In this document: piece after piece, positions 1 to 5,627 of the stretch | Numbering within the stretch: the first letter of the stretch is position 1 | Layout of the letters: every line of letters begins with the position of its first letter | Assembly: GCA_903929925.1 (NCBI GenBank) | Contig: CAIYWO010000473.1 | Span: 1-9,157 of the forward strand | DNA length: 9,157 nucleotides | Source of the DNA: an uncultured beta proteobacterium | GTDB lineage: Bacteria > Pseudomonadota > Gammaproteobacteria > Burkholderiales > Burkholderiaceae_B | Reading direction: 5' to 3' | Translations under genes and position numbers: made by a program | Notes under the pieces: model-generated | The model's database searches: none | The model's input: the letters and a program-made list of their open reading frames with translations, nothing else | Told to the model about the DNA's origin: nothing

Positions 1-317
1 AGATCAAAGTGCGTAAATCCCACTCGCCGCAATAAGAAAATCAAATCCTGGGTGATATCACCAACTGCATGCAACTGACCGGTGTAACCGGCTTCTCGTA
101 AGCGTGCCGCCAAAGAGCACGCACGTCCATCGGTGAATTTTCCGAATTTAATGCCGATTGCAGATACCAAAGCATGCGCGCTGAGCCACTCCGAAATTTT
201 TTTATTAAGAGGTGTCTGTGCGCCGTCCACCAGAAACGTCTCGGGCTCAATCAGAACCGTTGCTGTGGATACCCCCAGAGCACGCTCTCCCTGCGCATCA
301 AATAGTTCAACCGTCAT
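1..317 (-). CDS. DUF934 family protein, partial (3' end outside window)
   Basis: The minus-strand frame opens with ATG at 317-315 and stays open for 105 codons to the window edge, so the C-terminus is missing. The visible protein has the DUF934 (COG3749) pattern: an early segment ending in a Trp-Leu pair, then KFTDGRACSLAARLREAGYTG, then GDITQDLIFLLRRVGF. This family usually sits beside assimilatory sulfite reductase genes in Proteobacteria; its biochemical role is not established, and an accessory role in sulfite reduction is an inference from context. A good SD, AAGGA (minus strand; TCCTT at 327-331), lies 9 nt before the ATG and supports this start. It follows the SUMT gene by 27 bp on the same strand, so it is probably the third gene of that operon. 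Family assignment is fairly sure; function is not. Confidence 0.85.
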   Translation of the reverse strand, partial: MTVELFDAQGERALGVSTATVLIEPETFLVDGAQTPLNKKISEWLSAHALVSAIGIKFGKFTDGRACSLAARLREAGYTGQLHAVGDITQDLIFLLRRVGFTHFD

Positions 318-344
318 ATTTATTAATCCTTAGTATTCGGAGCG

Positions 345-1121
345 TCAACCGACAGCAAGTTCAATTGCTTGATCGTTGTCGCCAGTCGTCAAGGCCAGAT
401 CACTCACCTGTGCAGCCATTAAAGCCTCGCCCATTAACAAGCTAACAGGTCCGACGATCTCAGGTAGTCCGTCCCTAGCAAGCTCCGATAAGGACATCCG
501 AAAACGAGCACCTATCAAGCTCGCATTCTCGACAACACACACAGGTGTCGTGACCGATTTGCCACCTGTAATCAACTCTTGCGCGATCCGGCCCGCTTGT
601 TTACCGGCCATGTACAACACAACCGTCTGCGCAGCCAGGCTCACTTGCAACCACTCATTGTCCTTGGCGTGCTCTTTGCGTCCGACGCGGGGTGTCACAA
701 ACGCTACGCTGCGGGATACACCACGCAGGGTCAAGCTCGCCTGAAGATCTGCTGCTGCAGCACAGGCTGACGTAACACCCGGCACAACCTCCACGGTCAG
801 ACCCGCCGTACGACACGCCTCGAGCTCTTCTGACAACCGGCCAAATACCGTTGGGTCACCACCCTTCAGACGCACAACGCGCAAACCACGTTTTGCATAG
901 CCGACAAGGCTGCGACAAATAAAAGCCTGATCGACCGACGTCCCATCGCAACGTTTCCCTACGTTGACCCATATTGCCTCAGGGGCTGCAGCGTGCATCC
1001 CATCCACGTCCATGAGTGCATCGTGCAAAACGACTTGTGCCTCGCCAAGCAGACGCCATGCTTTACGCGTCATCAACTCTGAATCGCCGGGTCCTGCCCC
1101 GACCAAATAGACAGTCGCCAT
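345..1121 (-). CDS. cobA: Uroporphyrinogen-III C-methyltransferase (SUMT)
   Basis: This 258-residue cytoplasmic enzyme would transfer two methyl groups from S-adenosylmethionine to uroporphyrinogen III, giving precorrin-2, the precursor of sirohaem and cobalamin. The length is normal for a stand-alone SUMT. The tetrapyrrole-methylase fold shows in the N-terminal glycine-rich loop YLVGAGPGD (residues 5-13), in VVRLKGGDPTVFGR (about 82-95), in VEVVPGVTSA (about 110-119), and in VVLYMAGK near the middle. The CysG dehydrogenase/ferrochelatase domain is absent, so sirohaem completion must be encoded elsewhere. The ATG lies 5 bp after the sulfite reductase stop, with a purine-rich AAGAGG upstream inside the end of that gene, which suggests translational coupling. 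The setting points to sirohaem for the neighbouring reductase rather than to cobalamin; cysG-like is an alternative symbol. Confidence 0.93.
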   Translation of the reverse strand: MATVYLVGAGPGDSELMTRKAWRLLGEAQVVLHDALMDVDGMHAAAPEAIWVNVGKRCDGTSVDQAFICRSLVGYAKRGLRVVRLKGGDPTVFGRLSEELEACRTAGLTVEVVPGVTSACAAAADLQASLTLRGVSRSVAFVTPRVGRKEHAKDNEWLQVSLAAQTVVLYMAGKQAGRIAQELITGGKSVTTPVCVVENASLIGARFRMSLSELARDGLPEIVGPVSLLMGEALMAAQVSDLALTTGDNDQAIELAVG

Positions 1122-1126
1122 TTGAG

Positions 1127-2836
1127 TTAAGCCTCTTCTTCTTGATGTGATGCACCATCGCGTCGTGCGGTTTGGGTGCGAATCGCATCAGCAGCCGTAG
1201 AGAAGACCGCCTTACCTAATCGTCCAACTGTCTCTCGGAAGGTTTCTCCAGGGTTGCGTCGCTCGAGGTACGTGTCAAGCATTTGCTCGACCGCGTCTGC
1301 AATTTCATCTTCAGCAAAAGCTCGTCCAATAATTGTGCCAAGCGCAGCCGGTGCACCATGGCCAGAGTGTCCGCCCAACAGCAACTGATAGAACGCAGCG
1401 CCATCCTTATCAACACCTAAAATACCAATGTGGCCCGTGTGATGATGACCGCAGCTGTTCATACATCCAGAGATCCGCAAATCAAGCGGTCCAATATCTT
1501 CCTGGGCATCGAGCTGCGCATAACGTGTTGCGATTTCGTCAGCAATCGGCAACGACCGCGCATTCGCCAGCGCACAGAAATCCCCCCCGGGACAGGCAAC
1601 CATGTCCCCGACTAGACCGCCCACCGCGTGACCTAATCCTAGCTTTTCCAACTCACAATACAAGGCATACAGATTTGCCTCACGGACGGCAGGCAAGACT
1701 AAATTCTGCGCGTGCGTCACCCGCACGAAGCCTTGACTGTAGCGGTCCGCCAAATCAGCAATCGCGTCCATTTCAGCCGTTGTCACATCGCCAGGCGCAC
1801 GCCCTGCCCCTTTCAAGGCAATTAAGACGGCCGCAAAGCCAAGGTGACGATTCGGCAATCGATTGCGCGCGAGCCAGTTGGTCCAGCGCGTTAAAGGCAT
1901 TCCAGATAAAACAACATCTTGCTTCGTTAACTCTGTGGCTGGAGTCCAATCGGGCTCGATAAAAGACTGTTTGATCCGAGTAAGCTCGGTAGCAGGCAAC
2001 TTATGTATCCCGTCTTTTAAATCGGCCCACTCCGTCTCCACGAGTTGTCGAAAGTGCTCAACGCCAACCGCACGCACAAGAATCTTGATGCGAGCTTTTG
2101 TCAGATTGTCTCGACGCCCTAATTCGTTATAAACACGCAATACAGCATGCGTGTAGGTCAACAGATCTTGCCACTCAAGTCGGTCACGTAGCACAGGCCC
2201 CAGAATGGGAGTGCGCCCTAAACCGCCGCCCACGCGCACGCGAAACGTTACAACGGGATCCACCTCCACCACCTCAAAAGCCAGATCGTGAATTTGTACT
2301 AGCGCACGATCCTGTGGCGTACCGGTCAAGGCCACCTTAAATTTGCGGGGTAACAAGGCAAACTCCGGGTGGAAGGTACTCCATTGCCTGAGCAACTCTG
2401 CATACGGACGAGGATCGAGGATTTCATCTGGTGCAATGCCAGCTAACGCATCGCTCGTGATGTTGCGCAAACAGTTACCACTCGACTGGATACCGTGCAG
2501 TCCTACCTCAGCCAAATCCGCCAGCGCCAGGGGCGTATCGTCGACCGAAATCCAGTTGAACTGTAAGTTTTGACGGGTCGTGAAGTGCCCATATCCTCGA
2601 TCATATTTTTGCGCGACCCTTCCTAAGGCTCGAAGCTGCTCGCTGTTAAGCATTCCGTACGCGATCGCAATGCGTAGCATGGGTGCGTGGCGCTGTATGT
2701 ACAGACCATTTTGAAGACGCAAAGGCTTGAGCTGATCGTCGCTCAGCGCACCACTCTTGTTGCGCTTAATCTGGCCGGAAAGTTGCGTGGCGCGTTCTTT
2801 TAGACGGGCAATGTCAAATTCATTAGGTTGATACAT
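1127..2836 (-). CDS. cysI: Sirohaem [4Fe-4S] sulfite/nitrite reductase (CysI-like)
   Basis: The predicted 569-aa cytoplasmic haemoprotein would carry out six-electron reduction of sulfite to sulfide (or nitrite to ammonia). The sirohaem/iron-sulfur ligands are visible as CPGGDFC (Cys415, Cys421) and CMNSC followed by GHHHTGHIGILG (Cys458, Cys462). The N-terminal ferredoxin-like half-domain has YGHFTTRQNLQFNWI (about 82-96), a family signature, and GGGLGRTP (about 203-210) is also conserved. I chose ATG 2836 because MYQPNEFDIARLKER is where family members usually begin. The same frame is open a further 55 codons upstream, but that stretch has no family resemblance. No convincing SD precedes ATG 2836. 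Being upstream of SUMT and DUF934 favours an assimilatory sulfite role. Whether ferredoxin or a flavoprotein donates electrons cannot be read here. Confidence 0.92.
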   Translation of the reverse strand: MYQPNEFDIARLKERATQLSGQIKRNKSGALSDDQLKPLRLQNGLYIQRHAPMLRIAIAYGMLNSEQLRALGRVAQKYDRGYGHFTTRQNLQFNWISVDDTPLALADLAEVGLHGIQSSGNCLRNITSDALAGIAPDEILDPRPYAELLRQWSTFHPEFALLPRKFKVALTGTPQDRALVQIHDLAFEVVEVDPVVTFRVRVGGGLGRTPILGPVLRDRLEWQDLLTYTHAVLRVYNELGRRDNLTKARIKILVRAVGVEHFRQLVETEWADLKDGIHKLPATELTRIKQSFIEPDWTPATELTKQDVVLSGMPLTRWTNWLARNRLPNRHLGFAAVLIALKGAGRAPGDVTTAEMDAIADLADRYSQGFVRVTHAQNLVLPAVREANLYALYCELEKLGLGHAVGGLVGDMVACPGGDFCALANARSLPIADEIATRYAQLDAQEDIGPLDLRISGCMNSCGHHHTGHIGILGVDKDGAAFYQLLLGGHSGHGAPAALGTIIGRAFAEDEIADAVEQMLDTYLERRNPGETFRETVGRLGKAVFSTAADAIRTQTARRDGASHQEEEA

Positions 2837-3041
2837 AGCTGAAATGGAATATCGATATGAGTGGCGCAAGCATAAGACCGTGCTCAAGAGAGCGTCCAAT
2901 ATCCATTTCCTGTATGCATATGCGATTCGGTCATAAGACCAAACAACGATAAGCAAATCACTAATCAATTGTTCCCAGCAGAAAGGGTTTCCCAATACCA
3001 TCGCATCACCCGATCATCATGCGACTCGATATTCAAACATC
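2837..3041. promoter_or_regulatory. Divergent intergenic region between cysI and the baeSR side
   Basis: About 205 bp separate the chosen cysI start from the first plus-strand small ORF, so outward promoters should lie here. I cannot assign -35/-10 pairs with confidence on either strand. Visible elements are two copies of CATAAGACC (2871-2879 and 2932-2940, 61 bp apart); an inverted repeat GAAATGGA (2841-2848) / TCCATTTC (2902-2909); and overlapping short palindromes TATGCATA and GCATATGC near 2912-2923. Repeats upstream of a sulfur-assimilation operon could be sites for a LysR-type regulator such as CysB, but no recognised CysB consensus was matched. Confidence 0.4.
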
Positions 3042-3045
3042 ATGA
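3019..3045 (+). other. Possible 8-codon upstream leader ORF
   Basis: ATG at 3019 encodes MRLDIQTS and stops at TGA 3043-3045. That stop overlaps the ATG of the next small ORF (ATGA, 3042-3045), which would allow translational coupling. No clear SD is visible, and an ORF this short can arise by chance, so the call is tentative. Confidence 0.2.
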
Positions 3046-3176
3046 AGCTAAGCAAACCAACTCGTCACACAATAGGCGCAGCGATCTTCTTATTACTGAT
3101 CGGACTCGCTCTCAATAGCTTCTCCGGCCATGCCACAACTGCAATCAGTGCGAGCCAATCCACACCGTCGCTGTAA
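3042..3176 (+). CDS. Putative small exported or membrane-anchored protein (44 aa)
   Basis: This short plus-strand ORF runs from ATG 3042 to TAA 3174-3176. It encodes a basic N-terminus (MKLSKPTRHT), a hydrophobic stretch (about residues 11-26, IGAAIFLLLIGLALNS) and a small polar Ser/Thr-rich tail, with SGHA-T at about 28-32 as a possible signal-peptidase site. That pattern is typical of a signal peptide or single-pass small membrane protein and less expected of random sequence. It lies about 110 bp upstream of the sensor kinase, on the same strand. No family is recognised and no strong SD is seen. It may be a small regulator of the kinase, the remnant of a truncated exported protein, or a chance ORF. 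Confidence 0.4.
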   Translation: MKLSKPTRHTIGAAIFLLLIGLALNSFSGHATTAISASQSTPSL

Positions 3177-3200
3177 CCCACCGCTTTCGTGCTGAGCCCC

Positions 3201-3229
3201 CAGCCCTAGATTTCGATTGACTAGGGCTG
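3201..3229 (+). other. Perfect 9-bp stem-loop upstream of the sensor kinase
   Basis: CAGCCCTAG (3201-3209) and CTAGGGCTG (3221-3229) are perfectly complementary around an 11-nt loop. No U-tract follows on either strand (plus strand: only ATTTT about 14 nt downstream), so a classical intrinsic terminator is unlikely. It could be an attenuator or processing hairpin between the small ORF and the kinase, or a DNA operator. Confidence 0.5.
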
Positions 3230-3284
3230 AGACTAACGCTACATTTTGTGGGTCTTATTGCAACCACCCTCCGCTTGTCGCGCT

Positions 3285-4847
3285 TTGAAAATCACCGTTG
3301 GTCATAAACTGTTCGCCAGTGTCATGCTGGTTGCTCTTCTCGTTATCGGCATGTTTGTCGGACTGACGAGCTGGCATCTACGGCAGGGTTTCTCTTCTTA
3401 TATCGCCAAAGGCGAACTGAGCGATCAACAAGCCCTGGTTGCCCGACTTGAGGCACTTTACGCAGCCCGTGGTAGTTGGGACTTCCTGCGCACTGATCCC
3501 AGCGTCTGGGCAAGCATAGTTAGCCAAAATACAAGCGCGCGGGCACCGATTGGACGCTACGCCCCTGTCTCTGCCTACGAAGACTGTGTCGGCAAACGAC
3601 CGGGTGATGTGGTTTCACACGAAACACCCCAAGGAAGTGTTCGTGCGGTGTGTCGCCACACGCCTGACGGGCTCGCGGCACGACCTGAGCGACAGGACGC
3701 CCAAGATGCGGCCTCGGCAAATCGTCCGCCTCCTCGCTCTCCCGGCGGTCAACTCCCAGGGCTTGCCGGTCGCCTGATCCTCTTCGACACAAACAATCAA
3801 CGCGTCGCTGGTGCGCCCGTCAGAAACTCCGATATCCTTGTTAAACGACCCATTGGGCCTGCAACCAAGCCCGTAGGGGAGCTTGCCCTGCTTGTGACTG
3901 AAGCACCAAGCGGAGTCGAACAAACATTTCTCGATCAAAGCATACAAATTATTCGCCTTGTCGCGGCTTGCGCTTTGATTGTTTCTCTACTTGCCGCCTA
4001 TCTGCTGAGTAAAAACTTCGTTGAACCTCTGCGCAAAATCACACTAGGTACGCGTCAACTTGCAAGCGGCCAATATCAGACCAGAATCGAGGCCTCAAGA
4101 AGCGATGAATTCGGAGATTTAATTCGCGACTTCAATCGCTTAGCCCACGCCCTAGAGCAGCACCAGAGCAATCGGCGTTTGTGGGTCGCACAAACTTCGC
4201 ATGAATTGCGCACGCCTGTGTCCATTTTGAGAGCGCACATCGAAGCCTTGATAGATGGGGTGCGCACGCCAAGCACCCAGGAGTTCGAAGTCTTACAAAA
4301 GGAAATCCTCCATCTCAGCAAGCTGATCGGCGATCTGAATGAACTCGCGCTTGCCGACTCTGGAGCGTTGGCGTTTAAAAAGGAATCTGTCGACCTTCCA
4401 GAGTTACTCGTCGACTGTCTTGGCTCCTTTTACGAAAAATACAACAACGCAAAGATCAGCCTGTCAGTGCAGCGATGCGCAGCCGCTCCGGTATTTGGTG
4501 ATGCGAGTCGACTGCAACAGCTATTTTCGAATCTTCTTGAAAACTCGCTTCGCTACACCTCAGCTGGCGGTAGCGTAGACATTAATTGCTCTCGCACCGG
4601 CAGTGCTGTCGTGATCACCTTTGATGACACTCCGCCTGGCGTGGAACCGACTGCGCTCGCCTCGCTGTTTGATCCCTTCTTTCGTTCAAACGAATCGCGC
4701 AATTCCAGCGCAAACGGATCTGGTTTGGGCCTTGCCATTTGCAAATCGATTGTGGTCGCACATCAGGGGGCAATCACAGCAAAACAATCCCCGCGTGGCG
4801 GCCTAAGAATCGAAATTGTTTTTCCATTATTGGACTCCCGCGCATGA
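3285..4847 (+). CDS. baeS: BaeS-like membrane sensor histidine kinase
   Basis: This predicted inner-membrane kinase senses an envelope signal, autophosphorylates and passes phosphate to the adjacent regulator. From the chosen start it has 520 residues: TM1 about 9-28, a periplasmic domain about 30-220 with a Pro-rich segment near 147-160, TM2 about 223-242, HAMP about 243-295, then HisKA with SHELRTP (phospho-His306). The ATPase domain has N-box LLENSLRY (Asn420), DDTPPGV in place of the usual G1 box (compare DSAPGV in E. coli BaeS), and GSGLGLAIC. The tail FFRSNESRN...VVAHQG closely follows BaeS. I chose TTG 3285, giving MKITVGHKLF, because BaeS-like proteins start just before TM1; no ATG fits and no clear SD is seen. 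A TTG at 3246 in frame is the alternative. The periplasmic domain has two cysteines (101, 123). The 3' end overlaps the regulator by ATGA. Confidence 0.93.
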   Translation: MKITVGHKLFASVMLVALLVIGMFVGLTSWHLRQGFSSYIAKGELSDQQALVARLEALYAARGSWDFLRTDPSVWASIVSQNTSARAPIGRYAPVSAYEDCVGKRPGDVVSHETPQGSVRAVCRHTPDGLAARPERQDAQDAASANRPPPRSPGGQLPGLAGRLILFDTNNQRVAGAPVRNSDILVKRPIGPATKPVGELALLVTEAPSGVEQTFLDQSIQIIRLVAACALIVSLLAAYLLSKNFVEPLRKITLGTRQLASGQYQTRIEASRSDEFGDLIRDFNRLAHALEQHQSNRRLWVAQTSHELRTPVSILRAHIEALIDGVRTPSTQEFEVLQKEILHLSKLIGDLNELALADSGALAFKKESVDLPELLVDCLGSFYEKYNNAKISLSVQRCAAAPVFGDASRLQQLFSNLLENSLRYTSAGGSVDINCSRTGSAVVITFDDTPPGVEPTALASLFDPFFRSNESRNSSANGSGLGLAICKSIVVAHQGAITAKQSPRGGLRIEIVFPLLDSRA

Positions 4848-5539
4848 ACTCGACCCCTTCGACGATTCTCATCGTTGAAGATGAGGTAGCCCTTGCCGAA
4901 ATTGTCGTGGACTATCTGAAACGAGATGGCTTTTTATGCATCCACCACACGTCGGGCATTCAGTGCATTGAGACCATCACAAGTCAGTCCGTTGATTTGG
5001 TGTTGTTAGACGTCATGCTTCCAGGCCTAGATGGCTTTGAAGTGTGCAAAGCCATTCGCAAGACACTGTCTACACCCATCATTATGCTCACGGCACGTGT
5101 CGAGGAAATTGACCGTCTGATTGGTTTAGAGCTTGGTGCAGATGACTACATCTGTAAACCTTTTAGTCCACGAGAAGTGGTCGCTCGGGTCAAAACGGTA
5201 TTGCGACGCCAGCCGCCCAAAGCCTCATCCGGTCAAAACACCAGCACACCCATCACGCAGGGCATCACCATCGACTCCGATGCGTTCTGCGCTTATATTT
5301 TTGGCAAACGACTAGAGTGCACGCCCTCTGAATTCAAACTATTGAGTGCGCTCGCCAGTCGACCGGGCAAGGTTTGGTCACGCGAGCAATTACTCAACGT
5401 TTTTAGCGATGAGAAAAATGTCTTTGATCGGACCATCGACAGCCACATCAAGAACATCCGCAAAAAGCTTCTCGTGATCGCACCAGAACAGGACATCATT
5501 CAGTCGGTCTATGGAGTAGGCTACCGACTCGAACTCTAA
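4844..5539 (+). CDS. baeR: BaeR-like OmpR/PhoB-family response regulator
   Basis: This 231-aa cytoplasmic transcription factor is the partner of the kinase before it. The receiver domain (about 6-122) has the acidic pocket Glu12/Asp13, phospho-acceptor Asp56 in LVLLDVMLPGLDG, Thr83 in MLTAR and Lys105 in ICKPFSPREVVARVK. The C-terminal winged helix (about 135-231) has TPSEFKLL, GKVWSREQLL, the recognition-helix region RTIDSHIKNIRKKL and the terminal hairpin SVYGVGYRLE. EEIDRLIGLELGADDYICKP with the following segment is very close to E. coli BaeR from memory. The start at ATG 4844 overlaps the kinase stop (ATGA), implying coupled translation. A longer in-frame start upstream would only add kinase-overlapping residues. 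In enterobacteria BaeR activates efflux (mdtABC) and spy; neither gene is seen here, and the nearest candidate target is the downstream peroxidase. Confidence 0.95.
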   Translation: MNSTPSTILIVEDEVALAEIVVDYLKRDGFLCIHHTSGIQCIETITSQSVDLVLLDVMLPGLDGFEVCKAIRKTLSTPIIMLTARVEEIDRLIGLELGADDYICKPFSPREVVARVKTVLRRQPPKASSGQNTSTPITQGITIDSDAFCAYIFGKRLECTPSEFKLLSALASRPGKVWSREQLLNVFSDEKNVFDRTIDSHIKNIRKKLLVIAPEQDIIQSVYGVGYRLEL

Positions 5540-5548
5540 CCTCCACAA

Positions 5549-5578
5549 TTTCTCCATTTTTTCTTCAAATTATCTTCA
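5549..5578 (+). promoter_or_regulatory. Tandem 11-bp-spaced repeats, probable BaeR-binding site
   Basis: Three hexamers lie in one orientation at exact 11-bp intervals: TCTCCA (5551-5556), TCTTCA (5562-5567) and TCTTCA (5573-5578), separated by AT-rich 5-mers. One helical turn per repeat is the usual layout for OmpR/PhoB-family dimers. The first copy lies in TTTCTCCAT (5549-5557), which matches the core of the E. coli BaeR box (TTTTTCTCCAT followed by an ATTGGC-like half) as I remember it. The array occupies the -35 position of the peroxidase promoter, as in PhoB-activated promoters. It also lies just after the regulator's own stop codon. Confidence 0.65.
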
Positions 5579-5589
5579 CCCTGCGTTCG

Positions 5590-5595
5590 TATAGT
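5590..5595 (+). promoter_or_regulatory. Probable -10 box of the peroxidase promoter
   Basis: TATAGT matches the sigma-70 -10 consensus at 5 of 6 positions and lies about 33 bp before the start codon. The corresponding -35 position (about 5567-5572, AAATTA) does not match consensus and falls inside the direct-repeat array, which is typical of promoters that need an activator. The predicted transcript start is near 5602, giving a leader of roughly 26 nt. Confidence 0.55.
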
Positions 5596-5622
5596 TCTCC
5601 TGTCGTTACCCACAGGAGAACT
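5593..5622 (+). promoter_or_regulatory. Perfect 11-bp inverted repeat enclosing the peroxidase SD
   Basis: AGTTCTCCTGT (5593-5603) and ACAGGAGAACT (5612-5622) pair perfectly around the 8-nt loop CGTTACCC. The right arm holds the SD AGGAG (5614-5618), placed 9 nt before ATG 5628. A transcript reading through from baeSR would fold this hairpin and hide the SD, whereas one starting near 5602 would lack almost the whole left arm and leave it free. As DNA, the dyad spans the end of the -10 and the start site and could instead be a repressor operator. There is no U-tract, so it is not a standard terminator. Confidence 0.6.
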
Positions 5623-5627
5623 CGAAC

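Noticed and set aside
1333..1962. 209-codon plus-strand ORF opposite cysI
   Set aside because: It lies wholly antisense to a well-supported conserved gene, its product is a low-complexity Arg/Pro/Gln/Ser-rich sequence, and it has no SD or neighbours that make sense; a shadow frame.
2837..3001. N-terminal 55-codon extension of the sulfite reductase frame to ATG 3001
   Set aside because: The added residues do not resemble family N-termini, the family start motif lies at 2836, and the stretch contains regulatory-looking repeats; it is probably just a stop-free upstream frame.
3246..3284. Upstream TTG start for the kinase adding 13 residues
   Set aside because: Possible, but the added residues (MWVLLQPPSACRA) are unlike BaeS N-termini; kept only as the alternative start.
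3520..3947. Antisense ORFs of 90 and 110 codons opposite the kinase sensor domain
   Set aside because: Arg-rich products typical of reverse-frame reading of a GC-rich coding region; no domain recognisable.
4739..4843. Longer start for the response regulator inside the kinase gene
   Set aside because: It would add 35 residues overlapping the kinase coding sequence. The receiver domain begins normally after ATG 4844, which has the classic ATGA overlap.
5593..5622. Intrinsic terminator for baeSR
   Set aside because: The hairpin is strong but has no U-tract; it is followed directly by the peroxidase start region and its right arm is the SD, so a translational or operator role fits better.
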